Under the pieces are notes generated by a model. That model worked only from the letters and a program-made list of their open reading frames with translations, was not told where the DNA came from and ran no database searches. Both the position numbers and the translations under genes were made by a program. A stretch of 64,000 nt of DNA from an uncultured Lachnospiraceae bacterium (lineage in GTDB: Bacteria > Bacillota > Clostridia > Lachnospirales > Lachnospiraceae): contig CAJTNC010000008.1 in NCBI GenBank assembly GCA_910577955.1, forward strand, positions 1 to 64,000, in the 5' to 3' direction. Below, one piece after another: positions 41,995-50,942 of this stretch (position 1 is its first letter; every line of letters starts with the position of its first letter).

Positions 41995-43585
41995 GAGATG
42001 GAATGCGGTGTGCCTGTTGTTTACGGCGTTTCTGTTTGCTCTGTACTGTACCCTGCCGTATTTCGGCGCGGTGTCTCTGGGAACTGTCTGTCTGCGGTTT
42101 TTGCTGTATTTTGTGCTTTGCGCGGTCATCTGCCTGATTCTTTACAGAATATCCGGCATGCTGCTGCCGAGACTGCATTGGAGGAAGATCGAGGCGGTAC
42201 TTTATGAAAAATGGACTGCAGGGAAATATTTTCTGTTTTTCTGGGGAATCCTGATCGTCTGTTTCCTTCCCGCTTATCTGGCGTTTTTTCCGGGAATCTT
42301 CGGTTACGACGGGCCGAACCAGATGCAGCAGATTCTGGGGGAGATTCCCTACTGCGCCCATCATCCGGTGACGCATACGCTCATACTGGGCGTGTTTATG
42401 AATTGCGGCAGGGCGGTGTTTGGCTCTTATAACGGCGGCGTGGGGCTGTTTTGCATTTTTCAGGGTCTTGTTGTCAGCGGCAGCGTCGCTTATTCCCTTT
42501 TGCTCCTGAGAAGGCTAAGGACGCCCTTTCCGGTTCTTCTGCTCGGTCTGGCGTGGTGCGTCCTGCATCCGGTGGTGCAGGTGTTGACTTTTAATACGAC
42601 GAAGGATATTTTGTTCGGGGTCACGATGCTGCATTTTATCCTGCAGTGCTATGACTGGCTGAGCGGGGCGGCAGAGAGGTCAAGGCGGCGGATGGCTCTC
42701 CTTGTCTTGACAGGGGTGTTTTTGTGTTTGCTGCGCAATCAGGGGATATACATGGTGGCGGCCCTTGTTGTTTTAGGCTTGCTTGTGTTTCGTAGAGACA
42801 GGCGCCTTTTGGCTTCGCTTTGCCTGATCGTGCTGTTTGGCGGACTCTTTTTCTTTACCGCAGATCATGTTTTCGGGGTGCAGAAGGGGGATCCCAGAGA
42901 GATGTTGAGCGTCCCTATGCAGCAGATGGCGTTAGTATGCCGGCAGTATAAGGAAGGCGGTCCGGTTTCTCTGACAGAGGAGGAGTACGGGGCGTTTACC
43001 AAACTGGTGGAAGAGCAGTATTTGCCGGAGTATCAGCTTACCATCGCGGATCCGATCAAGAACCACTTTAATACGGAGCAGTTAAAGAGTGATCTGCCCG
43101 GTTATCTGGGCCTGTATGTCCGGATGGGAATGCGCAATCCGGGGCTGTATTTGACGGCCTTCCGCTATCTGGTTTATCCCTATTGGGATATGTCGGAGAA
43201 CGTCAAAACAGGAACCAGTGTCAGCAATACGTTTCCGGAGGTCAGCGAAGGGTGGGGAATCTCGCAGAAAAGTCTGTTTCCGGCCTATAAAGCCTGTCTG
43301 GTCCGCTATATGGAAGAAGGGATCCATAAAAAGATACCGGTAGTTTCATGGCTTATGCAGCCGGGACTTTGCATTTGGATCATGACGGCGTTGGCCGGTC
43401 TCTCGGCGGCAAGGAAGGACAAGGCGGTGTTTATGACTGCCGCGACGGGGATGCTGTTTTTTATGACGTTGTTGTTAGGGCCGGTGGCGCTGCTGCGGTA
43501 TCTGTATCCGCTGATGATCGCTGTGCCGTGCTTTCTGGCTATGCTGTGCGGCAAGATCATGGTCGGATGGGGGGAGGAGAGATGA
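41984..43585 (+). CDS. Multi-pass membrane protein, DUF6020/GT-C-like
   Basis: Protein of 533 residues with about ten or more helices. The segment FFPGIFGYDGPNQMQQ followed by HHPVTHTLILG, in the first large loop, is like DUF6020 and other GT-C type glycosyltransferases where an acidic residue and His line the active site. Substrate unknown; context suggests glycosylation of surface polymers. ATG 41984 starts inside the preceding gene and the stop overlaps the next start by 4 bp. Confidence 0.75.
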   Translation: MKSRRWNAVCLLFTAFLFALYCTLPYFGAVSLGTVCLRFLLYFVLCAVICLILYRISGMLLPRLHWRKIEAVLYEKWTAGKYFLFFWGILIVCFLPAYLAFFPGIFGYDGPNQMQQILGEIPYCAHHPVTHTLILGVFMNCGRAVFGSYNGGVGLFCIFQGLVVSGSVAYSLLLLRRLRTPFPVLLLGLAWCVLHPVVQVLTFNTTKDILFGVTMLHFILQCYDWLSGAAERSRRRMALLVLTGVFLCLLRNQGIYMVAALVVLGLLVFRRDRRLLASLCLIVLFGGLFFFTADHVFGVQKGDPREMLSVPMQQMALVCRQYKEGGPVSLTEEEYGAFTKLVEEQYLPEYQLTIADPIKNHFNTEQLKSDLPGYLGLYVRMGMRNPGLYLTAFRYLVYPYWDMSENVKTGTSVSNTFPEVSEGWGISQKSLFPAYKACLVRYMEEGIHKKIPVVSWLMQPGLCIWIMTALAGLSAARKDKAVFMTAATGMLFFMTLLLGPVALLRYLYPLMIAVPCFLAMLCGKIMVGWGEER

Positions 43586-44988
43586 GAGAAGACAAAAAAC
43601 GGATCGATGCCGTATGGGGAAGGCGGCTCATCTGGACAGTTTATTTTGCAGGTTTTTTTGTGATGGCGTTGGTGATGGTGTTTTCCCAGCCCCATGTGGA
43701 CAGGGTTTCGGCGATTCCGGTGAGCCCGCCGGACGAGTATTTTAGGATGCTAATCCCTAAGTTTATCTGTGAGCACGGAACCCTTCCCACGGGCCTCGAG
43801 GAGGAGGTGCGGATCACCGGCTGTGGTTTTTCCTACGGATTGTACAATGTGCTACCCTATATCATACAGGGGTATGTCATGCGCCTTGTGAACCTGTTCA
43901 CGGATTCGGGGCTTGTCCTGTTGTATGCCGGGCGCATGGTGAACGTTGCTTTCGGGATGTTTATGGCGTGGGTGGTGTATCTGCTCGGCGGGCGTCTCTT
44001 TAAAGATCAGCGTTTTCGCATCCTGTTTTGTTTTGCGGTCATGTATCTGCCGGAACATTTGTTTGTCCATACCTATATCAATACGGACTCCTGCTGTATG
44101 CTGTCCACCGCAATGATCCTGTACGGGCTGGTATGCGCTTATCAGGACGGCTTCCATTATCGAAACGGGGCTTGGCTCGGCGGCGGCATTATTCTGTGCG
44201 CGCTTTCTTACTATAATGCCTACGGGTACATCCTGAGCAGTATGATCCTGTTTGTGGGGTATTACATCAAAAAAGATAAAAGACTGCGCATAGACTGGAA
44301 ACCGATGCTTAAATACGGGATTTTTATCAGCGTGTTGGTGCTACTTGGGACGGGATGGTGGTTCATACGGACTTATATTGTTCTGGACGGGGACATACTG
44401 GGGCTGCGGACGAAGGAACAGCTCGCCCTTTTGTATGCGCTGGAGGAGACCAGTCCCCTTAATACTTATCAGGCAAAGGGAATAGGCGTCTGGCAGATGC
44501 TTCAGGAAAACAAGTTTTTCCAATGTCTGTACGACAGTTTTATCGCAGCTTACGGTTCCCTTGGCATCAGAGGAAACAGATGGACATATTTGTCTTATAA
44601 GCTGTTTTTCGGCGCGGGGATCCTCGGTTGGGCAGCCGCGTGGATCTTTGATAAAGAACTTCGGAAAATAAAAGGCAGGCAGATATTTTTCCACCTGAAT
44701 ATGATGCTGTGTGCGATCCTTCCGCTGGTCATCATGATCAACTATGCCTACACGATGAATTATCAGCATCAGGGGCGCTATATCCTGCCCTCACTGCTTC
44801 CCATCATGTATTATACCGTGGGGGGGATCGAGCGGCTTTCTGCGGTCAGGATAAAGAAGTTTTTGATGCCGGATCTTTTGGTAAATGCTGGAATTATATT
44901 TGCTCTTTTCATTGCGGTGGGGAGCGCTGTCTACATGGTTTTCTTTCAGGCGCTGCCGGTTTATCTGGAGTTTGGGATGACGTACTGA
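43582..44988 (+). CDS. GT-C-like membrane glycosyltransferase
   Basis: Protein of 468 residues with an N-terminal helix, then SPPDEYFRMLIPKF, an acidic loop typical of GT39/DUF2142-like GT-C enzymes that use polyprenyl-linked sugars, and about ten more helices. ATG 43582 is preceded by GGGGAGGAG and overlaps the upstream TGA; the frame is open further upstream but that is shadowed by the previous gene. Last gene of the glycan operon. Sugar and acceptor unknown. Confidence 0.78.
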   Translation: MREDKKRIDAVWGRRLIWTVYFAGFFVMALVMVFSQPHVDRVSAIPVSPPDEYFRMLIPKFICEHGTLPTGLEEEVRITGCGFSYGLYNVLPYIIQGYVMRLVNLFTDSGLVLLYAGRMVNVAFGMFMAWVVYLLGGRLFKDQRFRILFCFAVMYLPEHLFVHTYINTDSCCMLSTAMILYGLVCAYQDGFHYRNGAWLGGGIILCALSYYNAYGYILSSMILFVGYYIKKDKRLRIDWKPMLKYGIFISVLVLLGTGWWFIRTYIVLDGDILGLRTKEQLALLYALEETSPLNTYQAKGIGVWQMLQENKFFQCLYDSFIAAYGSLGIRGNRWTYLSYKLFFGAGILGWAAAWIFDKELRKIKGRQIFFHLNMMLCAILPLVIMINYAYTMNYQHQGRYILPSLLPIMYYTVGGIERLSAVRIKKFLMPDLLVNAGIIFALFIAVGSAVYMVFFQALPVYLEFGMTY

Positions 44989-45047
44989 AGACCGAGACGG
45001 AAGGAGAAATATGAGGTTCTAAAGTTGTCTGAAAAAGCATTTGCGTA

Positions 45048-45076
45048 TTGAAAAAGAAAATTTATTATGGTATGAT
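45048..45076 (+). promoter_or_regulatory. Promoter before the secreted DUF5722-like gene
   Basis: TTGAAA (45048-45053), 17-bp spacer, TATGAT (45071-45076). Confidence 0.6.
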
Positions 45077-45077
45077 T

Positions 45078-45113
45078 ATGGCTGTGACGCAGTATGTGTA
45101 CACAGCCATTTTA
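45078..45113 (+). terminator. Hairpin at the promoter, terminator or 5' mRNA stem
   Basis: ATGGCTGTG (45078-45086) pairs perfectly with CACAGCCAT (45101-45109), followed by TTT. It could end the upstream glycan operon, or form at the extreme 5' end of the next mRNA and protect it; transcription from the promoter just upstream would start within the stem. Confidence 0.5.
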
Positions 45114-45138
45114 TATAACATTATAAGGAGGGATTTCA

Positions 45139-46725
45139 ATGAAAAAAAGATGGAAACTGGGACTGCTCCTGACGCTGCTTCTGTTATTCGGTATGCAGAT
45201 GACGGCTCTGGCGGCAGGCGAGACTGTTGCAATCAACTCCTGCTATATCGAGGGGGATCAGGTCAAGGTTATGGCCAGCGGTAAAGTTGCGGCCAGCGAT
45301 GACGGCAATTATTATTTATTTGCGCTGAAAACCTACGAGGCGGGCGTTGGCGCGAGAACAGACTACTGTGCGGTTGCTCCGGCAGCGGAGGCAGTGGCTT
45401 TCTCCGCACCGTTGCAGCTTGACACAGCAGGTTCAAAATTGTATTCAAGATTTGTGGTTACCGTTTTGCGCGGCGGCCAGTTTGTTCCGGTAAGTACAGA
45501 GATGTACATTTTAAATCCGGAAGCTGTTGCAAAGGCTTCTACAAGCAGTATCGCGGAAGCATCAGGCAACAAAAAAGGACTTTTCTGCGGTTGGATGGAT
45601 GCGCATTATCTTTCCGATCTGGGAGCCGGCTATGTGGCATCCATGTTGAACACGGCGGATGCTTACAACGGAAATGACTTTGCATATACATATAATGGAA
45701 AGACATTTTACTTCAGCGGATCTTGGGTTGCAGCTACGGATGCTCTGATCAATATTTACAGACAGCAGAACGTTGATATTGTGATGGTAATCGCAAACGG
45801 GTACAACGCAGGCACAGCCGACATGGTTTATCCGGAAGCTTTGGCTACCGGCAAGAAGCCTCATTACTATGCTGTCAATGTGGAGACACAGACAGGTGAA
45901 GAGAAGCTTGCGGCGTTCATGTCCTTTATCGCAGAACGTTACAGCGGCGGTCACAACGGTTCCATTCATAACTATATTATCGGCAACGAAGTAAACAGCA
46001 GTGACTCATGGCACTATGCAGGTGAGGTTTCTGTTGAGGAGTTCTCCCGCAGATATGCGAAAGAGTTCCGTATCTGCTACAATGCGATCAAGAGCCACAA
46101 TCTGGGCGCTAATGTATATATCTGTACAGACCAGAGATGGATGCACAATGACGGCGGCAGCTCCTACGGCGGCAGACCTGTGATCGATGGCTTTGCAGCG
46201 GAGATCACAAGAACAGGCAACATCAACTGGGGACTTTCCTTCCATCCGTATCCTGTACCTCTTACGCATACGAAGTTCTGGACAACAGCTCCGGGATATG
46301 CTTCTTTGAGACTGGTAGACCATACGGAGAGAACAAAGATGATCATCCCGACCAATATGGATGTGGTGGTCAACTATATGTCAAAACCGGAATTCCTTGC
46401 ACCCTCCGGCGCAGTGAGAAATCTCTTCATCTCTGAGCTTGGATTCAACTCTGCAGGTGCAGACACAGATGAAGGCGTTCAGGCGGCAGCTATGGTTTAC
46501 GCATATAAGCTGATTCAGGCTAATCCGTACATCAAGGGCGTTACGATCAACAGTGCAGTGGATTCTCCTTTCGAGATCCAGCAGGGTCTGTCATACGGTC
46601 TGACAAGAGTGGATGGTTCACAGAAGCCGGCATATGCTGCATTCAAGAATATGAACGTTTTAGGTATGGAAGAATACCTTCCGTATTACGGCGCATCCAG
46701 CTGGGCACAGCTTGGCGTTCAGTAA
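45139..46725 (+). CDS. Secreted DUF5722-like glycoside-hydrolase-fold protein
   Basis: Exported protein of 528 residues: signal peptide (about 1-26, cleavage after ALAA), a beta-rich N-terminal domain (about 28-130), then a TIM-barrel-like domain resembling DUF5722 (about 145-520). IIGNEVNSSDSW and FISELGFNS each hold a Glu at positions expected for acid/base and nucleophile of clan GH-A hydrolases. Substrate unknown. AAGGAGGG precedes the ATG, and its own promoter and a strong terminator flank it, so it is monocistronic and perhaps highly expressed. Confidence 0.78.
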   Translation: MKKRWKLGLLLTLLLLFGMQMTALAAGETVAINSCYIEGDQVKVMASGKVAASDDGNYYLFALKTYEAGVGARTDYCAVAPAAEAVAFSAPLQLDTAGSKLYSRFVVTVLRGGQFVPVSTEMYILNPEAVAKASTSSIAEASGNKKGLFCGWMDAHYLSDLGAGYVASMLNTADAYNGNDFAYTYNGKTFYFSGSWVAATDALINIYRQQNVDIVMVIANGYNAGTADMVYPEALATGKKPHYYAVNVETQTGEEKLAAFMSFIAERYSGGHNGSIHNYIIGNEVNSSDSWHYAGEVSVEEFSRRYAKEFRICYNAIKSHNLGANVYICTDQRWMHNDGGSSYGGRPVIDGFAAEITRTGNINWGLSFHPYPVPLTHTKFWTTAPGYASLRLVDHTERTKMIIPTNMDVVVNYMSKPEFLAPSGAVRNLFISELGFNSAGADTDEGVQAAAMVYAYKLIQANPYIKGVTINSAVDSPFEIQQGLSYGLTRVDGSQKPAYAAFKNMNVLGMEEYLPYYGASSWAQLGVQ

Positions 46726-46760
46726 GACGACAACTGATTTAAATCAATGAAAAATAGAAA

Positions 46761-46799
46761 ATGCTGTGCAGGAAGTTTTTCTACTGCACAGCATTTTTT
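46761..46799 (+). terminator. Terminator of the DUF5722-like gene
   Basis: ATGCTGTGCAG (46761-46771) pairs perfectly with CTGCACAGCAT (46784-46794) and a run of six T residues follows. Confidence 0.9.
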
Positions 46800-46865
46800 A
46801 TTTGCGGAAAACTTTTCATTTGAATTTCTCAGCGTCCGTAGAAAGAAAATAAATATTTTCAGTAT

Positions 46866-46990
46866 TTATATAGAATCAAGACCTTTCAGTTCTTTCTTGA
46901 GTTTGTTAAGAAAAGCATTAGAAGCCTTAGAAAGCACCAGATATTTTTTCCACACAATGTAGAGTCCGGCTTCCAATGCTGGAAAAGGAG
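46866..46990 (-). pseudogene. LysR-family regulator remnant (C-terminal end)
   Basis: On the minus strand a short open stretch reads PPFPALEAGLYIVWKK, LSKASNAFLNKLKKEL and then a stop. That is the usual end of a LysR effector-binding domain (final strand, Trp-Lys, and terminal helix). No N-terminal HTH or further LysR sequence lies upstream; the sequence becomes non-coding and then gives way to the A+T-rich island. The recognised part is only about 35 residues, so the assignment is moderate. Confidence 0.5.
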
Positions 46991-47247
46991 GACGAAAACA
47001 GTGAAAGTGTACATAGGGCCGGCAGGCGAAATCCTGCTGGTTCTTATAAAATCGCATTGGTGAATTTCTGCTATCAATACGACTTTTTTTCAAGATTAAG
47101 TGTAATTTTTTATGAGTAATGGTATAATTGATACATTAGCGAAGGGGTGTGCATAAGGCATATATTTTGCGGGTAAAGTTGTAGCGAAATTAAGATATAC
47201 GATGATATATTGATTATTTTCTAGAATTTAATATGGGGGTAACAATA

Positions 47248-49191
47248 ATGCGTCCAGAATATGATGGAGTCAAGTTTTATAGTATGCAAGATTGGAGTAC
47301 GGGAGAAAATTTGGAAAAAGCAGCTAAAATTCTTGAATCTTTCAATGAGAACGAAGATTATGCAGATATCAACAAGGTGATTGAACTCTATAATGTTCAG
47401 CAGCTAATTAATAGTGGCGCATATCTTCGAGAGTGGGATGAAGATATAATTGATCATTATAAAAAATTAAGTATTCCGCTTACAAAAGTTTTAGGGAAAT
47501 TCTTTGGAAAAATTAATGATGAAAATTTTCAATTAATTACTCGTTCGGTTTCTATTGGATATGTTGAAGATTATTGGGAGTTGTTCGTTAAATTTAGGAT
47601 TTATAAAAAAGTATCCGGAGAAATGTTTGCAGCATATATAAATGATCCGAAAACTACGCTTTGGATATTGTTACAACAAGAAGAATTGGTAAAATATTAT
47701 GGCAAAGAACTAGCAGATGTTTTGCGTATTTCTGAGCAAACGCCTCATTTGGTTATAAGTAAATTTTTGGAAAGACATGATAAGGAGAGTCCTTATCATT
47801 TTCCGAAAGAATTAAATCCAACAGAATATGAAGGAATTTTACAGAATTACATTAATTCAGATACAGCAAACTTAAATCATTTGCAGTTATTAGCACGTAC
47901 CCAAAGTTCAAAAGAATGTCCAATAAGTGACAAACTTAGGTTATGTGCTAAAAGGGCATGTGATTCGTATTGGGAGAAACATCCTTTTACAGGTGTACAT
48001 GTAGGATATGGAATTGGTGTGGAATTCGCAGATGTATCTGAAATAAAGAGTGTAAAAAGATTGGAAAATAATGATTATAAAATTACTTATGATGTGAAGT
48101 GGTTGTTGGAGAATTTGGATTTTCCAACGATTTTAAATAATTTTCGGTATGTTTTTGAACAATTTGATGATTGCTGGAGAAGTAGTTTGGTTTCAGTAAA
48201 ATCTCAATTAGGAGTATTTGAAAGAACTCTTTTTGTAAGAGGAGTCAAAGATTACATCAAGGGGAATAACTTTGATGTAGTAGATAATCTGTCAACGATG
48301 CAAGTAAAAGGATGCTATGACATCTTAAAAAGTAGAGATATACGATTAGAGGATGTTTTTAAATGGTTTTTTGAAGAGTATCTTCCACAAGAATTTGGTG
48401 TAAATGGTTTCCGATTTAATCCTCCGTCAGAAGGAACAACACTGGTAGAAAAGTGTAGAACCATAGCTTCAGAAATGGATGGAGTGCTTAAACAGTTTCG
48501 TATGTATGTGCAAGATGGAGAAATAGATCGCGAATTATTTGAGATGTCCTCAGAGCACATTGTGTTTTCAAATTTATCTGGCTTTGTAAAGAATAAATAT
48601 GCATATGAAAATAGTAATGATATTCAAAATGAGCAGTTTATGCTATTTTCTGACCAGAGCCATTTATGTTATATAGAGAAAACTAAAAGTAGGTATACTC
48701 GTTTTTGCGATTTGCTTATCCAAGAGGATATATTGCTTTCTGATTTTTTTGAATATCAAAAAGAAAACATTCGTTGGCTTATTGAAAAAGATATAGTTAT
48801 AGAGAAATCAGATGGATATTTGGAATTAAATGGTCCTAAAGTTTTTATTCTGAAAGATTTGTATGATCATGATGTGATTTGTCCTCAATATTATGATGAT
48901 GAATTGAAGAAAATAATTGATGAATGGATTATGAATGGTGATTTGAGATTAGAAAATAGTCTTTTTTCCAAACCGGAGCAGGATTATTTAAATTATGAAT
49001 TGAATAAATCCTCTTATAGTAATGGTCTTGATTTGCGTAACAAATATGCACATAGCACTTATCCAGAAAACGAAAAGATACAGCTTGTAGATTATATTAG
49101 GCTGTTAAAAATTATGGTTCTTGTCATTACAAAAATTAATGATGAATTCTGTTTGCGAGAGGAAATATGTGAAAAAATGGAGAAAGCATAA
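47248..49191 (+). CDS. Large protein of unknown function with C-terminal HEPN-type RNxxxH motif
   Basis: Protein of 647 residues, largely helical, with no recognised N-terminal domain. Near the C-terminus LRNKYAHS (codons 49036-49053) fits the R-N-x-x-x-H motif of HEPN ribonucleases, in the helical context typical of such domains; DUF4209-type proteins have a similar end. Codon use is strongly A+T-biased (AAT, TTT, ATA frequent), unlike both neighbours, indicating transfer. ATG 47248 follows GGGGGT with 7-nt spacing; an ATG at 47233 lies in frame upstream. A role in phage defence is inferred from the motif and the island setting. Confidence 0.65.
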   Translation: MRPEYDGVKFYSMQDWSTGENLEKAAKILESFNENEDYADINKVIELYNVQQLINSGAYLREWDEDIIDHYKKLSIPLTKVLGKFFGKINDENFQLITRSVSIGYVEDYWELFVKFRIYKKVSGEMFAAYINDPKTTLWILLQQEELVKYYGKELADVLRISEQTPHLVISKFLERHDKESPYHFPKELNPTEYEGILQNYINSDTANLNHLQLLARTQSSKECPISDKLRLCAKRACDSYWEKHPFTGVHVGYGIGVEFADVSEIKSVKRLENNDYKITYDVKWLLENLDFPTILNNFRYVFEQFDDCWRSSLVSVKSQLGVFERTLFVRGVKDYIKGNNFDVVDNLSTMQVKGCYDILKSRDIRLEDVFKWFFEEYLPQEFGVNGFRFNPPSEGTTLVEKCRTIASEMDGVLKQFRMYVQDGEIDRELFEMSSEHIVFSNLSGFVKNKYAYENSNDIQNEQFMLFSDQSHLCYIEKTKSRYTRFCDLLIQEDILLSDFFEYQKENIRWLIEKDIVIEKSDGYLELNGPKVFILKDLYDHDVICPQYYDDELKKIIDEWIMNGDLRLENSLFSKPEQDYLNYELNKSSYSNGLDLRNKYAHSTYPENEKIQLVDYIRLLKIMVLVITKINDEFCLREEICEKMEKA

Positions 49192-49296
49192 TGCAAACAG
49201 ATATTTATGATACAAAAATGTACATAAGGCTAGCAAGCAATAGTTTGCAGGCTTTTTATAGTTATTATCTTTTGGTTCATACTTGAAAATTTTTTG

Positions 49297-49324
49297 AGAC
49301 TTCCATTTTGGCGGGAGTCTTTAT
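49297..49324 (+). terminator. Hairpin terminator after the HEPN-motif gene
   Basis: AGACTTCC (49297-49304) pairs with GGGAGTCT (49313-49320) with one G-T pair, followed by TTTAT. A weaker GCAAGC/GTTTGC hairpin with TTTTT lies at about 49230-49260. Confidence 0.55.
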
Positions 49325-49545
49325 AACATTATAGAGGAAGAAAAGGAATGACGGCGGATATGCTTCACAGGTATATGCTAACCATGCGGTGCAGGTATTT
49401 GAAAAAAGATATGGTGGATAGTAAAATGAAATATCAGGAGACTGGTGACAGCGCTATCAGAAATCAGGTAAAAAGAACACAAAACACATTTTTGCATAGC
49501 GTTAAAGCCAGTCTTTTCAGAGGGTTCCAGAGGGAGGCTACATTT

Positions 49546-49776
49546 TATTACCCTATCTGGCATGGGCAGGCTCCCCGAATCATCAGTACCTTTTTAGAGA
49601 GTTACAATTTCTTGGTAAAAACAATTGTTCCTTTCTGCACCTCTCATAGCAGCGGCATTGGTTCCAGTGCAGATAATTTGCACGATTTATGTTCGGATTC
49701 CACAAAGTGGGAGGAGGGAAAAAGATTTGAAGCCGGAACGTCAAAAGAAGAAATAGAAGAATGGCTCAAGATTTTC
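49546..49776 (+). pseudogene. Flavodoxin remnant (C-terminal part)
   Basis: The frame reads YPIWHGQAPRIISTF, then TIVPFCTSHSSGIGSS and FEAGTSKEEIEEWL, the FMN-side loops and C-terminal helix of a clostridial flavodoxin. The N-terminal part, including the phosphate-binding loop, is missing: upstream (49348-49545) the open frame encodes unrelated sequence. Downstream the frame runs on, antisense to the acyltransferase gene, without the normal flavodoxin end. I treat this as a decayed gene. Confidence 0.75.
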
Positions 49777-49788
49777 CCCCATAGCTGC

Positions 49789-50910
49789 TTATTTTTCTGC
49801 TTCCGGACGGTGCAAGAGAAGACGAAAAGGGATCTTTGCACAGTCGATCGCGGCCGCGGCCAACAGACAGCAGACAAAGACAAGGGCAGGGTAGAGGATG
49901 TCGTATCCGGCCTTTGTGAGCAGATTGGGCACAGCGCCGATGGTGATCTCGTATATTCGGTTTTTGATCCCGTAACAGTAGTCGAGATGGGTGTACATGA
50001 CGATGTGGATCAGGTAAATAAAGTAGGTCTTAGTACCAATATAATTGATGATCTTTGCTCCGGAGAAAGAGAGATTTCCGGGAAAGGTCAGGAAAAAGCA
50101 GACGAAGCAAACCGAAAACAGAAGCGAGACGGTAGTGTTCCAAAAATAAAAATGAGTGTTCTCAAAGCTTTCTCGGAATAAAACACATTGCAAAAGAAAG
50201 CGCAGGGTGTTGACGCAGATCATACCTGCTGGGAGAAGGAAGCGATATTTTTTGTTTTCTTGGAACAGATGTTGGCTTTTATACAGCACATACCCGAGAA
50301 TGACATAGGTGACCGGCGCATCTAAAATCGTGAAAGTACCGAGCGTGCCAAAGGGCGAGGGAAGCAATACTTGCAGATCCGTCACAACCATGCCGGTAAT
50401 ATTCAGTGCCAGAATCCATCCGCAGGCTTTTCGGGAGAGCGGGTGGTCCAGAGTCAACAGCTTTAACAGCGGAAACAGAATGATGATGCGCAGGTAGGAA
50501 GTGATGTACCATAGGTGGGTACAATAACTCCCCTCCAGAAAATTCAAGGTCAGAAACTGGCCCAGTATCTCTGCAGGGGAGAGTCCTTCCGGCGACGGCA
50601 CCGCATGGAGAAGCGGTCCGCCGAGTATCGGAATGAAAAGTTTTAATAGCAGTACCGGAATCAGGATGCGGGCAAAAGTCTTTCCGGTGGATTTCCAGAA
50701 AGGCTCCCGCACTGCCGGCAAAAAGAAACCGATAATCATGAAGAAAATGGCAACGCCGTCGTCGAAAAACCCGTGTAACAGCAGCAGTTCCTTATCCAAC
50801 CCGCCGCCTATGACCGGATCCATGCGGACGTGGCAACCTATTACGATAAAACAGGCGAAGATCCTCATCAACTGGACCCGGTAATCATATTTGCCGTATT
50901 TCTGCAGCAT
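49789..50910 (-). CDS. Acyltransferase 3 family membrane protein
   Basis: Membrane protein of 373 residues, about ten helices, minus strand. First helix with IFACFIVIGCHVRM (family His region), then AIFFMIIGFFLP, are typical of OafA/acyltransferase 3 proteins that O-acylate surface sugars. GGAGAATG precedes the start (read on the minus strand). It lies 32 bp downstream of the GH25 lysozyme gene in the same direction, so the enzyme might modify the wall polymer recognised or cut by that enzyme; inference. Its 3' end abuts the flavodoxin remnant. Confidence 0.87.
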   Translation of the reverse strand: MLQKYGKYDYRVQLMRIFACFIVIGCHVRMDPVIGGGLDKELLLLHGFFDDGVAIFFMIIGFFLPAVREPFWKSTGKTFARILIPVLLLKLFIPILGGPLLHAVPSPEGLSPAEILGQFLTLNFLEGSYCTHLWYITSYLRIIILFPLLKLLTLDHPLSRKACGWILALNITGMVVTDLQVLLPSPFGTLGTFTILDAPVTYVILGYVLYKSQHLFQENKKYRFLLPAGMICVNTLRFLLQCVLFRESFENTHFYFWNTTVSLLFSVCFVCFFLTFPGNLSFSGAKIINYIGTKTYFIYLIHIVMYTHLDYCYGIKNRIYEITIGAVPNLLTKAGYDILYPALVFVCCLLAAAAIDCAKIPFRLLLHRPEAEK

Positions 50911-50942
50911 GACATTCTCCTTGATCGATATTATTTTGTGAT

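Noticed and set aside
49777..50181. C-terminal half of the open frame that starts at 49348
   Set aside because: Beyond the flavodoxin-like part it is antisense to an acyltransferase with intact family motifs.
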